Assembly: GCA_963777695.1 (NCBI GenBank)
Contig: CAVZRC010000003.1
Span: 1,860,001-1,924,000, forward strand
Reading direction: 5' to 3'
DNA length: 64,000 nt
From: CAVZRC01 sp963777695
GTDB lineage: Bacteria; Planctomycetota; Planctomycetia; Isosphaerales; Isosphaeraceae
Numbering within the stretch: the first letter of the stretch is position 1; each line of letters starts with the position of its first letter. The translations under genes and the position numbers were made by a program. The notes beneath the pieces are model-generated. The model was not told the origin of the DNA. It saw only the letters and a list, made by a program, of their open reading frames with translations, and searched no databases. Shown one piece after another: positions 1-12,371 of this stretch.

Positions 1-347
1 TCCGAGGTCCTCGGCGTCTTGCCGCGGTCCTTCGGGATTTGAGGTGCCGACTCATCGCGGGGGAGGCGAGGGAAGCCGCCGGCGGGGGGGTCCAGATTCG
101 GATCGGGGTCGGGCTTCTGGATCGACTGCGACAGGATCATGTTCAGGTCGTCGAAGCAGGAGTCGTAGGTCGGCTCCTCGTCGGCCGGTCCACTCCCCGG
201 GTCGGCGGCGTGGCCGGGGGGCGTGTACGGGTTCGGGGCGGGCTTCCGGGCACCCGGAGACTCGCCGACCCTCTCGGGAGATCCGGGAGAGTGCGGCTTA
301 TCGGGGTTCGGCGTCAGGTGGGGCTTGTTCACAATGTTTCGCATCAT
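1..347 (-). CDS. Proline-rich hypothetical protein, partial at window edge
   Basis: An open minus-strand frame starts with two adjacent ATG codons (347 or 344) and runs off the left edge without a stop, so only about 115 N-terminal residues are visible. They are rich in Pro, Gly, Asp and Ser, contain no hydrophobic segment, and look disordered, with one acidic/aromatic island (DSCFDDLNMIL). No family is recognised. The start is not backed by a strong Shine-Dalgarno. Codon use is GC-rich at third positions like the neighbours, which is the main reason for calling it coding; overlapping plus-strand frames look like shadows. Confidence 0.45.
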   Translation of the reverse strand, partial: MMRNIVNKPHLTPNPDKPHSPGSPERVGESPGARKPAPNPYTPPGHAADPGSGPADEEPTYDSCFDDLNMILSQSIQKPDPDPNLDPPAGGFPRLPRDESAPQIPKDRGKTPRTS

Positions 348-520
348 AGAGGGAGACCCCGGAGGCTTCGGCGGGGACCAGGGCGTGACGGCGGGCTATC
401 GGATTGCGTGCGAACGGCTTCGTCCAAAGACAGCATAACCATGAAGTCCTGTCCCGGGCGATAGTCCTCATAAGCCTCAAGTATAGGATCGCGACAAGTC
501 CATCCGCGAGCCCTTTTCGC

Positions 521-1312
521 TCACCCACTCCGCCGGAATCGGACCGTCGTCCCGGCGCCGGCGGTCAGTTGACGGGCCGCATCGCCGTTGACGACCGCGA
601 CTTCGACCCACCCGGAGCTGCCGACGAGCGCGACCAGCGAACCCGTGGGACGTTCTCCATAAGTATGAAGGATGCCATCGATCCGCTCCCCGGCGATCTC
701 GATCGCCCAGCGATCGGGCGGCCGATCGGCGAGCCGATCGGCGTTGACGTTGGTGATCAGGTTGCCGAACGTGTCGCGAAAGATCACCTCGCCGACGAAC
801 CCGCGATCGTCGGGGGTCGGTTCGAAGTTCCGCAGCTTGATGAACTTGGTGCGAGGCGGCCCCAGCTCTTCGGCCGCGCCGCCGCGGATCAGGTGGGCGG
901 CGGCCGGGGCCAGGATGTCGCGCCCGTGGAAGGTGGCCGAGACGACTTCGCGGCGGAGGGCGGGATTGGTGATCTCCCAGATCCCGTCGGGCGCCCGCGC
1001 CCGCGTCACGCCGGTGATCAGTCCATTATCCGGCAGCACGAACCACTGCGACGCCACCGAGACCGCAATCAGCCGCCGATCGGTGCCGACCCCGGGGTCC
1101 ACGACCGCCAGGTGGACCGTACCCTCGGGGAAGACGTTGACCAGCCCCGCCAGCACGAAGCCGCCCTCCAGGATGTTCTGAGGCGAGATCGTATGGGTGA
1201 CGTCCACCAACTGCGTCTCCGGCGCCAGGTGGAGCAGCACCCCCTTGAGCGCCGCCACGTACGATCCACCGATGCCGAAGTCGGTCGTCAGGGTGAGGAT
1301 TCGCAGGCTCAT
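521..1312 (-). CDS. SAM hydroxide adenosyltransferase (DUF62 family)
   Basis: This protein of about 263 residues matches the DUF62 / SAM hydroxide adenosyltransferase family, which hydrolyses S-adenosylmethionine to adenosine and methionine and is related to fluorinase and chlorinase. The N-terminus shows the typical LTLTTDFG start. The family Asp and Arg lie in VDPGVGTDRRL and the family His in FHGRDILAPAAAHL. The C-terminal domain carries FGNLITN. The start at 1312 is chosen because homology begins at MSLRILTLTTDFG; an in-frame codon at 1354 would only add a low-complexity tail. It follows queF on the same strand, separated by about 80 bp. Physiological role in bacteria is uncertain; a halogenase is unlikely in this context. 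Confidence 0.9.
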   Translation of the reverse strand: MSLRILTLTTDFGIGGSYVAALKGVLLHLAPETQLVDVTHTISPQNILEGGFVLAGLVNVFPEGTVHLAVVDPGVGTDRRLIAVSVASQWFVLPDNGLITGVTRARAPDGIWEITNPALRREVVSATFHGRDILAPAAAHLIRGGAAEELGPPRTKFIKLRNFEPTPDDRGFVGEVIFRDTFGNLITNVNADRLADRPPDRWAIEIAGERIDGILHTYGERPTGSLVALVGSSGWVEVAVVNGDAARQLTAGAGTTVRFRRSG

Positions 1313-1394
1313 CGTGCCTCCCGGGCCGCCCAGGGCCGCCGATCGATCGGCCATGCCGACGGCATCACACTCCGCATTCTGCCTTCCGGTTCGA

Positions 1395-1745
1395 TCAAGG
1401 GCCGATGGCCTCGTAGACCGCCGTGATCCGGGACGTCATCCCGCCGCGCGGGTTGAAATGTCCCACCACCTTCATCTTCCTCGGCTGACACGACTTCACC
1501 AGATCATCCAGGATGGTGTTGATCGAATGCTCGTAGAAGATTCCACGGTCCCGATAGCCGAACAGGTAGAGTTTCAGGCTCTTCAGCTCGAGGCAGGTCG
1601 CACCCGGGATGTATTGAATCACGATGGTGCCGAAATCGGGCTGGCCCGTCTTGGGACAGACTGCGGTGAATTCCGGACAGGTGATCTCGATCTCGTAATC
1701 CCGGTCCGGGAACTGGTTTGGGAACGATTCGACCAGAGAAGCCAT
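1395..1745 (-). CDS. queF: NADPH-dependent 7-cyano-7-deazaguanine reductase (QueF, short type)
   Basis: QueF reduces preQ0 to preQ1 in the queuosine tRNA-modification pathway. The 116-residue length is that of the unimodular type. The nucleophilic Cys lies in TAVCPKTGQPDF, the substrate-binding Glu in CLELKSLKLYL, and the family ending FNPRGG is present. The protein is cytoplasmic. It lies between the DUF1501 gene (149 bp upstream on the same strand) and the SAM hydrolase; no other queuosine genes are visible nearby. Confidence 0.95.
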   Translation of the reverse strand: MASLVESFPNQFPDRDYEIEITCPEFTAVCPKTGQPDFGTIVIQYIPGATCLELKSLKLYLFGYRDRGIFYEHSINTILDDLVKSCQPRKMKVVGHFNPRGGMTSRITAVYEAIGP

Positions 1746-1894
1746 GTCGAGTCCTCGGCGGGGGTCGCGGGGGCTCCGGGGCGGTCACGTGGCTCCGGAC
1801 CCGGCCGGCCCGAGACCGATGTCGTCATCCATCCTATTCTAGACCAAATGAGGCCCCGCCCGGAAGTTCGACCGGATCGATTCGTGCGCGAGGA

Positions 1895-3343
1895 TCACGC
1901 CAGCAACCCCTTGACGACCTGGCCGCTGACGTCGGTCAGGCGGAAGTCGCGGCCCTGGAACCGGTAGGTCAGCCGGGTGTGGTCGAAGCCGAGCAGGTGG
2001 AGGATCGTGGCGTGCAGGTCGTGGACGTGGACCCGGTCCTTGACCACGCCGAAGCCGAAATCGTCGGTCTCGCCGTGGGTGATCCCCGGCTTGATGCCGC
2101 CGCCGGCCATCCACATCGAGAAGGCGTTGGGATGGTGGTCCCGGCCGTCGTTGCCGCCACCCTCGACCATCGGCGTCCGGCCGAATTCGCCCCCCCAGAC
2201 GACCAGGGTGTCCTCCAGCATCCCGCGCTGCTTGAGGTCCTTGATCAGCGCGGCGCAGGCCCGGTCGGTGGCCAGGCAGTTCTTCTTGATGTCGTTGACG
2301 AGGTTGCCGTGCTGGTCCCACGACTCGTGGAAGATCTGGACGAATCGCACGCCGCGCTCGAGCAGCCGTCGCGAGAGCAGGCAGGTGTTGGCGAACGACG
2401 GCTTGCCGGGCTCGGCGCCGTACATCTCGAGGATGTGCCGCGGCTCGTCGGCGATCCGGACCACGTCGGGCGCATTGAGCTGCATGCGGAAGGCCATCTC
2501 GAAGGAGTTGATCCGGGTGGCGATCTCGGGATCGCCGACCGTGTCGAGCCGGACCTGGTTGAGCTTCCGGACGGCATCGAGGCTATCGCGCTGGAGGTCG
2601 GCGTCGATGCCGCGGGGGTTGGAGAGGTACAGCACGGGATCGCCGCTGGTGCGGAACTGGACCCCTTGGTAGACCGTGGGCAGGAAGCCGCTGCCCCAGT
2701 TCGAGCTGCCCCCGCTGGGCCCCTTGTTACCCGTACTGAAGACGACGAAGCCGGGCAGGTCCTGCGACTCGCTGCCCAGCCCGTAGGTGACCCACGACCC
2801 GATGCTCGGCCGGCCGAAGATCTGGGCGCCGGTGCTCATCATGATCTGCCCGGGCGCGTGGTTGAACGCGTCGGTGACCATCCCCTTGACGACGGCGATG
2901 TCGTCGACCACCCCGGCGAGGTGCGGCAATAACTCGGAGAGCTCGGTGCCGCTCTGTCCGTGACGGGCGAACCGGAATTTCGGCCCGAGCAGCTTGGAGT
3001 TGGGCTTGATGAACGCGGCGCGGTAGCCCTTGATCAGGTCGGCCGGCGGCAAGGTCCCGTCGAACTTGGCGAGCTGGGGCCTGTGATCGAACAGCTCCAG
3101 GTGGCTGGGTGCGCCGGCCATGAACAGGAACAGGACCCGCTTGGCCTTCGGGGCGAACTGCGGCGCCCTGGGCGCCATGCTATTGACCGCGGCGGTGCCG
3201 GACGTCTCGGCCGCGTAGCCCTGCTGTTGCAACAATTGCCCGAGCGCCATCGAGCCGAGCCCGACGCCGCATTGCTCGAGGAACCAGCGCCGGCTGACCT
3301 GGCTCGGGTCGGCGTGGCGATAGAGATGATCCTGGCAGTTCAT
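1895..3343 (-). CDS. DUF1501 domain-containing protein, Tat-exported
   Basis: A planctomycete DUF1501 protein of about 482 residues, related to the alkaline phosphatase/sulfatase fold; substrate unknown. The N-terminus has a twin-arginine signal (SRRWFLEQ, then a short hydrophobic stretch), so export in folded form is expected. Internal motifs include FMAGAPSHLELFDHRP near residue 75, WGGEFGRTP and a C-terminal SGQVVKGLLA. The start at 3343 is supported by GGAGGGGA nine bases upstream and by an ATGA overlap with the stop of the upstream DUF4058 gene. DUF1501 genes normally pair with DUF1549/DUF1553 cytochrome genes, here at the head of the same operon; the pair is thought to act together in the cell envelope. 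Confidence 0.92.
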   Translation of the reverse strand: MNCQDHLYRHADPSQVSRRWFLEQCGVGLGSMALGQLLQQQGYAAETSGTAAVNSMAPRAPQFAPKAKRVLFLFMAGAPSHLELFDHRPQLAKFDGTLPPADLIKGYRAAFIKPNSKLLGPKFRFARHGQSGTELSELLPHLAGVVDDIAVVKGMVTDAFNHAPGQIMMSTGAQIFGRPSIGSWVTYGLGSESQDLPGFVVFSTGNKGPSGGSSNWGSGFLPTVYQGVQFRTSGDPVLYLSNPRGIDADLQRDSLDAVRKLNQVRLDTVGDPEIATRINSFEMAFRMQLNAPDVVRIADEPRHILEMYGAEPGKPSFANTCLLSRRLLERGVRFVQIFHESWDQHGNLVNDIKKNCLATDRACAALIKDLKQRGMLEDTLVVWGGEFGRTPMVEGGGNDGRDHHPNAFSMWMAGGGIKPGITHGETDDFGFGVVKDRVHVHDLHATILHLLGFDHTRLTYRFQGRDFRLTDVSGQVVKGLLA

Positions 3344-4167
3344 GGCGCGGTCTCCCCTCCAAAAGGTGTTTCGGAGGCTCCATTGGTGGCTGTGGCTTGG
3401 TCGAGCAAGCTCGCGGCCCAAGGCTCATCCTCGCGGCGCAGCCGCGGCGTTGGCGGTCGTCGGTAATTAATAGAGGCATCATAGTGTGCCCGATCCATCA
3501 AGGCGCGAAGGATGGCGTTCAGGTCGAGGATTGGCTCGGGATCGCCGGGCAACAAGGGAATTCCGATGGCCGGGATCGGTACCTTATAAGAGAAGCTATA
3601 GAGATAAGCCGTCCGACGCTCTCGCTGTCGACAGACCAGGATACGGTAATCGCTCGGCGGCGGGGAACTTTTCAGGGGCATCGGCCGGCCCGCGCGGAGC
3701 AGGTCGATTTCCACGAAATTCACGCCCGACTTGAGGAGTTCATCCCGCTTCTCCAGGTATTCCGCCCGAGCCTTCTTGGTCCTCTTGTTGGTCGGAGACA
3801 GCATCTCGATCGCCGTCACGAGATCCTTCCCGGGCAGTTTCTTGATGACCAAGTAGGTCTCCTCGATCTCGTCCACGGGCAGTTCCACCTTGATCGGGAG
3901 AACTTCGGTACGCTCCATGACCGCCACGCCAGCCTGGCGGAGTGGTGCCGCGATGTCATCGGCATGAATCGCCACATCAGGGCGATACATGCGGTCGGCG
4001 TTGACAGCCGTCAGGACTGTGGTGCGCGACTCGATACGGACGACGTAACGCGGAAAAATCATCGGATTCAGCACGTCGCGAATCGACGCGATCAGGCTGT
4101 TATGCACGTCGGGCCAGAGATCGGGATGCTCCAGCCAGGGATCCATGCCCGGGAATTGAGGACGCAT
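3340..4167 (-). CDS. DUF4058 family protein (copy A)
   Basis: A 275-residue DUF4058 protein recognised by the N-terminal FPGMDPWLE motif, PDVAI, a central VIEMLSPTNK-like segment (here AIEMLSPTNKR) and the VNFVEIDLLR motif. The fold and function are unknown, and no signal peptide is seen. It is a close paralogue of the gene at 4256-5056, with the same motifs and the same LLPGDPEPILDLN region. Its last codons (GGETAP) overlap the Shine-Dalgarno and start of the DUF1501 gene by ATGA, indicating translational coupling. The 5' flank repeats the 5' flank of copy B, pointing to a segmental tandem duplication. Confidence 0.88.
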   Translation of the reverse strand: MRPQFPGMDPWLEHPDLWPDVHNSLIASIRDVLNPMIFPRYVVRIESRTTVLTAVNADRMYRPDVAIHADDIAAPLRQAGVAVMERTEVLPIKVELPVDEIEETYLVIKKLPGKDLVTAIEMLSPTNKRTKKARAEYLEKRDELLKSGVNFVEIDLLRAGRPMPLKSSPPPSDYRILVCRQRERRTAYLYSFSYKVPIPAIGIPLLPGDPEPILDLNAILRALMDRAHYDASINYRRPPTPRLRREDEPWAASLLDQATATNGASETPFGGETAP

Positions 4168-4175
4168 GGGAGAAC

Positions 4176-4232
4176 CTACTCTTTGGTGATGGTCTCATCC
4201 AGGTTTGGCAGCGTGCGATTCAGGGTGGTCAT
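4176..4232 (-). pseudogene. 18-codon scar: DUF1501 translation start fused to DUF1553 3' end
   Basis: This tiny reading frame (MTTLNRTLPNLDETITKE) lies between the two DUF4058 copies. Its upstream bases repeat the DUF1501 leader (GAGGGGAGACCGCGCCATGA), while its coding end repeats the C-terminus of the DUF1553 protein (LNLDETITKE) and the spacer into the next DUF4058 gene. It therefore looks like the junction left by an unequal crossover that duplicated DUF4058. It may still be translated and may help couple translation between the copies; that is inference. Confidence 0.7.
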
Positions 4233-4255
4233 GGCGCGGTCTCCCCTCAATTAGA

Positions 4256-5056
4256 CTACTTGGGGGCCTTGCCGATGGCCCGGCCCAGGATGGTCGCGGC
4301 CCGATCCTTATCCTCGGGACGCAGGGGCGGTCTGGGTGGCCGTCGGTAATCGATCACCAGATCATAACCCGCCCGGTCTATGAGGCTATGGAGGACGGAA
4401 TTGAGGTCGAGGATCGGCTCCGGATCCCCGGGAAGCAACGGTATCGGGATCGCGGGGATCGGGACCGTCCAGGGGAAGGCATAGACAACCGCCTTCCTTT
4501 GAGGCCTGGTCCGGCAGATCAAGATCCGATAATCATTCGGGGGTGGGGGATCGACCAGGGGCATCGGCTCCCCTCCCCGAAGGAGGTCGATCTCGAGGAA
4601 ATTCACCCTGGCCTGAATCAGTTTGCGACGCTTCTTCAGATAGGCCGCACGCTCATCCTTGAGCTTCTTGTTCGTCGGGGAGAGCACCTCGAGCACGGTG
4701 ACCGTCTTGCGGCCCGGCAACTCCTGGATCGTCAGGAAAGTCTCCTCGATCTCCACCTCGTCGATGGGGATGACGACCTCAATCGGATGCACCTCAGTAC
4801 GCTCCAGCACGGCGACGCCCCTCCGCCGACCGGCTTTGCGGGAGACATCGGCGTAGACCGCGACGTCCGCTTCGTACGCGCTATCCAGCTCTGCTCCGGA
4901 AAGGAGCGTCGTCCGCGACTCCACATCGACAAAATAGCGGGGGCGTACCAATGGCGCGAGCTCGTCGCGAATCGCCGCGATCAGGCTATTGTGCACGTTC
5001 GGCCAGATCTCAGGGCGCTCCAGCCACGGATCCATGCCCGGGAATCGTGGACGCAT
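4256..5056 (-). CDS. DUF4058 family protein (copy B)
   Basis: A DUF4058 protein of 266 residues beginning MRPRFPGMDPWLE. It shares the family blocks VLEVLSPTNK and VNFLEIDLLRGG and the LLPGDPEPILDLN stretch with copy A. The start at 5056 matches the family start and sits eight bases after the DUF1553 stop, so it is probably translated by coupling. A longer upstream extension of the frame is a shadow of the DUF1553 gene. Function unknown; the operon position suggests a role linked to the DUF1501/DUF1553 pair. Divergence between the copies shows that the duplication is not recent. Confidence 0.88.
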   Translation of the reverse strand: MRPRFPGMDPWLERPEIWPNVHNSLIAAIRDELAPLVRPRYFVDVESRTTLLSGAELDSAYEADVAVYADVSRKAGRRRGVAVLERTEVHPIEVVIPIDEVEIEETFLTIQELPGRKTVTVLEVLSPTNKKLKDERAAYLKKRRKLIQARVNFLEIDLLRGGEPMPLVDPPPPNDYRILICRTRPQRKAVVYAFPWTVPIPAIPIPLLPGDPEPILDLNSVLHSLIDRAGYDLVIDYRRPPRPPLRPEDKDRAATILGRAIGKAPK

Positions 5057-5064
5057 GCGAGGAC

Positions 5065-8208
<3,144 letters not shown>

Positions 8209-8812
8209 GCTTCGATGCCCTTTCGTGTGCCGACGGCCCGGCGCGGTTGACCCGGTCCATGATCGCCTCGAGCGGGAGCGGCAGATTGGTCGCATGACAA
8301 GGTGGTTCACGGCACCCGAAATCCCGGGCTGGCGGTGGGGACTCGACACCTGCGCGTCGAGAAAGTCCATTCTACCCCGCTATACCAGCGACCTCCACGG
8401 GGTTCACCCGGGACCCCAGCATGCACGGGCCGGGAACACGCTGATTCTTGAGAGCCTCGCGACGTTTCGCGATCGTCACGTTGGTCTTGTCTGGTGCCCT
8501 TTTCGCAACATTCGATGTCCCCTGAGGACAACCTGCCGTGCGCGACAGGCCATAACCGGAGTGCTCCGGCGATTTTTGGCGATACGGCGAGTTAATAGGC
8601 AGAAAAAATACGGCATCGATCTTGAAAGTCATATACTAAGGGAATAAAACTCGTTGTGACCCGAGGTCGATATGAGATCGAAGATCGAGATTGGCCAACC
8701 TTCCAGGTACTTGGAAACAAAGACCCCTCGTCGGCCCGAGTCATGGATCGGTGTCGAGGAATCGCGAGACGTTGTTGAAAATCAACTTCATGGGTTTGCG
8801 AGAGATAACAAC
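8209..8812. other. Divergent intergenic region, no gene recognised
   Basis: About 600 bp separate the divergently transcribed DUF1553 operon and the PEP-CTERM gene, so promoters for both should lie here. The part from about 8560 to 8660 is AT-richer than its surroundings and holds TATACT at 8632-8637, but I could not pair it with a convincing -35 box. Short frames in this stretch do not resemble proteins. Confidence 0.5.
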
Positions 8813-9784
8813 ATGACGAGACTTTCCGTGCGTATTGGAACGATTATCGTGCCGGTTGCCCTCGTCGTCCTGATGGGCCAGACCGCCCGGGCCGGGATTA
8901 CCCTGAGCCAGTACAATCTGATCACGACCGGCGACGTGACCGACGGCTCGGACGTCCAGGGTCGCGTGCTCATCGGCGGCACCCTGCATTCCAACAGTTT
9001 CAGCTTCGGAGGACACCTCTCCGGTGGGACCCTGACGCCCCCGGCGGGGATCTTCAACGCCCTGGCCAGCAACGTCACCACGCTGGACAACAATGGTCAC
9101 AATTTCATCTTCGGCGCGGGCGGCCCGATCGGCGGGCAGGTCGCGGACTCGACGGCCACGTCAGCCTACACCTCCGGCCTTGCCTCGTATCTATCGCAGG
9201 TGTTGACGACTTTCGCCGGATTGACCACCAACAGTACCGTGAACGACTCGGACCCCAACCAGATCAAATTCAACGCCACCCCGACCACAATCGACGGCCA
9301 CAGCGTCGCCGTTTTCTCGATCACCACCAGCTTCTTCAACCAGAGCGGTACCGTCTCCAGCCTGACGGGCGTGACCGCCGGCGAGACCGTGGTCATCAAT
9401 GTCACGGGCGGTGGCTCGCCGACCTTCAGCAGCGGCCTCAACTTCAGTGCGTTCTCGAACGCGAACGACTCGGCAAACATCATTTTCAATTTCGAGAATG
9501 TCACCGCATTGAATAGCATACCCAATCTCGGCGCATCGATCCTGGCCCCGGACGCCGTCCTCAACACCAACAACTCGCTGGTCGGCGGGGTCTACGTCCA
9601 GTCGATCACGAACACCGGCGAGATCGACCAGCCGTTCTCGAACGGGACCGAGGTCCCGGGCTTCACCGGCTTCGTGCCCACGATCAGCTCGGTGCCCGAG
9701 CCGGCCTCGATGGTGTCGATGCTCCTGGGCCTGGGGATCGTCGGCGGTGCCTCGTTCATTCATCGACGCCGCCGGTTGGCCTGA
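8813..9784 (+). CDS. Choice-of-anchor A family protein with PEP-CTERM sorting signal
   Basis: A secreted protein of 323 residues. The N-terminal signal peptide (IGTIIVPVALVVLMGQTARAG) is followed by a choice-of-anchor A domain (ITLSQYNLITTGDVTDGSDVQGRV; later VINVTGG, FNFENVTAL and ILAPDAVL). The C-terminus is a PEP-CTERM signal: VPEPASMV, a hydrophobic helix and the basic tail HRRRR. It is expected to be processed by an exosortase and kept at the cell surface, possibly in an extracellular matrix. The start at 8813 fits the signal peptide and has GAGAG seven bases upstream; earlier in-frame ATGs would place a long charged stretch ahead of it. A strong hairpin terminator follows. Confidence 0.88.
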   Translation: MTRLSVRIGTIIVPVALVVLMGQTARAGITLSQYNLITTGDVTDGSDVQGRVLIGGTLHSNSFSFGGHLSGGTLTPPAGIFNALASNVTTLDNNGHNFIFGAGGPIGGQVADSTATSAYTSGLASYLSQVLTTFAGLTTNSTVNDSDPNQIKFNATPTTIDGHSVAVFSITTSFFNQSGTVSSLTGVTAGETVVINVTGGGSPTFSSGLNFSAFSNANDSANIIFNFENVTALNSIPNLGASILAPDAVLNTNNSLVGGVYVQSITNTGEIDQPFSNGTEVPGFTGFVPTISSVPEPASMVSMLLGLGIVGGASFIHRRRRLA

Positions 9785-9809
9785 TCTCCGGGGGTCCCCT
9801 CGACTGCTC

Positions 9810-9851
9810 CGACGAGGGCCGCGACCAGAAATCGCGGCCCTCGTCGCTTTT
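9810..9851 (+). terminator. Rho-independent terminator after the PEP-CTERM gene
   Basis: A 15-bp perfect stem (CGACGAGGGCCGCGA with its complement) closes a 7-base loop and is followed by CTTTT. It lies 26 bp beyond the PEP-CTERM stop and separates it from the next gene. Confidence 0.85.
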
Positions 9852-9978
9852 CGAAGCGAACGACCACCGACCGGTAGGGAAAGTCCACATCGAGGACGTT
9901 GTGCCGAGTTGCCCGCCGCCGTAAACTGTGAGACCATTCGACACCCGACTTGGAGCATGCCCCAACGCTGAGCACACC

Positions 9979-11173
9979 ATGCGATTTCCACTCTCCAGCT
10001 TTGTCCTCCTGTTGCTGACGATCCCGGCCTCCGCCGCGGACCGATTCACGGGCCCCTGGAAGATGGCGGAGTTGAAACGAACGCCCGTCTCGGACGTATC
10101 GAGGCTCGATCCGGCGTCGAATCTCGGCGAGGTCTATTACGAGAACGTCCCGCTTGCCGGCAAACCGACCCGGGTCTTTGCCTATTACGCGGTGCCCCGT
10201 CAGGGACGGGGCCCGTTCCCGGCGATGGTGCTCGTCCATGGCGGTGGTGGTAAGGCGTTCCGCGAATGGGCGACGCTCTGGGCGGATCGCGGTTACGCGG
10301 CGATCGCGATGGACCTCTCCGGCCGGGGCCCCGATGGCAAGCGACTGCCCGACGGCGGCCCCGAGCAGGACGACCTGGTGAAGTTCCGCGACTTCGCCCC
10401 GGACGAGGCCGACCAGATGTGGACCTACCACGCCGTCGCGGCGGCGGTCCGGGCCCACTCGTTCCTGGCCGTGCGCCCCGAGGTTGACAAGGACCGGATC
10501 GGCGTGACGGGGATCAGTTGGGGCGGCTACCTCACCTGCATCATCGCGGGGATCGACGACCGCGTACGCGTCGCCGTGCCGGTCTACGGCTGCGGCTTCC
10601 TCGACGAGAATAGCGCCTGGGTCGAACCCTGCTTCAAGAAGATGGGCCCCGAGAGGTCCCGTCGATGGGTTCGACCTCTTCGACCCGTCTCGCTACTTGC
10701 CCGGCGTGACCTGCCCGATCCTCTTCGTCAACGGCACGAATGACTTCGCCTATCCGCTCGATAGCTACCAGAAGTCGTATCGGTTGGTGACGAAGGTCCC
10801 GACGGACCTCTGCGTGACCGTCGGGATGCCCCACGGGCACCCCGAGGGGTGGAATCCGAAGGAGATCGGCCTCTTCGTGGATAGCGTGCTCAAACAAGGG
10901 GCGCCGCCCCCACGCCTGGCCAACCCCGAAGTTGACAGCGACCGTGTTTCCGCCCGGGTCACGAGTCGCCGGCCGATCCACAAGGCGAAACTCCACATCA
11001 CGACCGACGCCGGCCCGTGGCAGACTCGCAAGTGGACCTCTCGCGATGCCCGGATCGACGATTCCCGGGTCTCGGCCACGTTGCCGACGGCCCGGCCGAT
11101 CGTGGCGTTCTTCACCGTCGAGGACGAACGCGGGGCGGTCTCGAGCAGTCCCCACGTGACGGTCGAGAAATGA
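9979..11173 (+). pseudogene. Secreted alpha/beta-hydrolase (acetyl-xylan-esterase-like), broken by a +1 frameshift
   Basis: A signal peptide (FVLLLLTIPASAA) leads into an alpha/beta-hydrolase domain with oxyanion-hole-type VLVHGGGG, nucleophile elbow GISWGG, and the NGTNDFAYP and MPHGHPEGW segments that carry the acid and His. A C-terminal Ig-like domain follows. The frame breaks near 10670: the first frame reads PERSRRWV and then nonsense, while the next frame continues FDPSRYLPGV. Removing one T from GGGTTCGAC restores RRWVDLFDPSRYLPGV, so a single-base insertion is the simplest explanation. It is followed 58 bp later by the lyase-like gene, and both are probably secreted carbohydrate-active proteins. 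Family assignment is by motifs only. Confidence 0.8.
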
Positions 11174-11231
11174 GCAATCCGCAGGGTCAATCCGACTCCG
11201 AACCGCGCGAATCGAGGGGAGAAGGCCGCAC

Positions 11232-12005
11232 ATGAAACCGACGACCCGGCATCGCTTCCTGGCGCTTGCGATCCTGCTGTCCGCCGCGTTGTTCGGGCTC
11301 GAGCCGGCCACGGCCGAGATCCTCTTCAAGGCCGACTTCGAGACCGGCGACTTCCGTCAATTCGGCGGCACGAGCAAGAATGCCAGGCGGGGGCATATCG
11401 AGGTCGTCACCGATATCGTCCACTCCGGCAAGTACGCCGGCCGATTCACGATCCACGAGGACGACGTCTTCAACGCGCGGCAATTGCGCGTCCAGGCCAA
11501 CGGGCCCAAGGTCACGGTCAAGGAGGGCTCCGACACCTTCGTGTCCTTCTACATGTACATGAAGGAGCCGCCCAAGGATCGCGACAACTTCTTCTACTGG
11601 GAGGGCAGCCCGCCGCCGCGCTACAACAACGTGATGACGTGGTGGGTGGGACCGAAAGACGGCGGGTCCGGCACGTATATCAAGTACGGCACCGGCAACC
11701 TGGGCCGGAAGGGCGTCCACTGGGAGGGGGATTTCACCGTCGGGGAGTGGCATCAACTGGGCATGCACATTCATTGGTCGGAAGATCCGGCCAAGGGGAA
11801 TGTGAAGCTCTGGTGGGACGGCGTGGTGGTCCTGGATAAGAAGGTCCAGACGAAGGGGCCGCAAAGCGTCTACTTCTCCCAGCCGGGAATCCATCGCGAC
11901 CCGCACAGCAAATCGGTGGATACCATTTATTTTGATGACATCCTCTGCGCCACGACGATCGAGGAGATCGCGATCCAGACGCCCAACGCGGCGAAGTCGA
12001 AATGA
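11232..12005 (+). CDS. Secreted lyase-like protein (polysaccharide lyase / concanavalin-like fold)
   Basis: A 257-residue protein with a signal peptide (FLALAILLSAALFGLEPATA) and one domain resembling the heparin-lyase-like family of beta-jelly-roll polysaccharide lyases: DFETGDFRQF near the start, SGKYAGRF, FVSFYMYM, a GEWHQLGMHIHW block and a closing VDTIYFDDI. It probably binds or cleaves an acidic polysaccharide outside the cytoplasm; catalytic residues were not verified. GGGGAGAAGG upstream fits a ribosome-binding site. It lies 58 bp after the esterase-like gene and before a palindromic element. Confidence 0.7.
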   Translation: MKPTTRHRFLALAILLSAALFGLEPATAEILFKADFETGDFRQFGGTSKNARRGHIEVVTDIVHSGKYAGRFTIHEDDVFNARQLRVQANGPKVTVKEGSDTFVSFYMYMKEPPKDRDNFFYWEGSPPPRYNNVMTWWVGPKDGGSGTYIKYGTGNLGRKGVHWEGDFTVGEWHQLGMHIHWSEDPAKGNVKLWWDGVVVLDKKVQTKGPQSVYFSQPGIHRDPHSKSVDTIYFDDILCATTIEEIAIQTPNAAKSK

Positions 12006-12015
12006 CGGCAGGATT

Positions 12016-12157
12016 CTGAGCGTTGCATGGAGAAGTTAAGTCGCCGGTGTGGGCCGGAGATCGCCGGACGGAGCCGGCTCCTACAAATCAGCCCGAGGTA
12101 GGAGGGGGCTCCGTCCCCCGACCCGCGGAAAACTTAACTTCTCCATGCAACGCTCAG
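12016..12157. repeat. 142-bp palindromic element with perfect 25-bp inverted ends
   Basis: The arms 12016-12040 and 12133-12157 are perfect reverse complements over 25 bases (CTGAGCGTTGCATGGAGAAG and five more). The 92-bp core has a second, imperfect inverted repeat (GGACGGAGCCGGCTCC against GGGGGCTCCGTCC). It has no coding capacity and looks like a MITE- or REP-type element. It lies 11 bp after the lyase-like gene and could act as a transcription stop. The rest of the 12006-12371 gap holds nothing else I recognise. Confidence 0.8.
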
Positions 12158-12371
12158 TTGGTCTTCGATGACCATCAAGTCTAGTCGCCAGGAAGATTCG
12201 TAGAGGCTTGTGGCCTCTGATGACCATGGGTATACTTCGAATGATTGTCCGTGGTATGTCCACGATGGACTGTCATGGAAATCGCCGACTGTTCCATGAA
12301 CCGATGGCCACTGCCGATCGACTCGGGGCGCCTCCAGGAGAGCGTTCGGCCTTACAATCGCGGTGATTGCG

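Noticed and set aside
404..1426. Long plus-strand frame opposite the SAM hydrolase
   Set aside because: It is antisense to a clear DUF62 gene and its product is Arg/Asp/Pro-rich low-complexity sequence, typical of shadows in GC-rich DNA.
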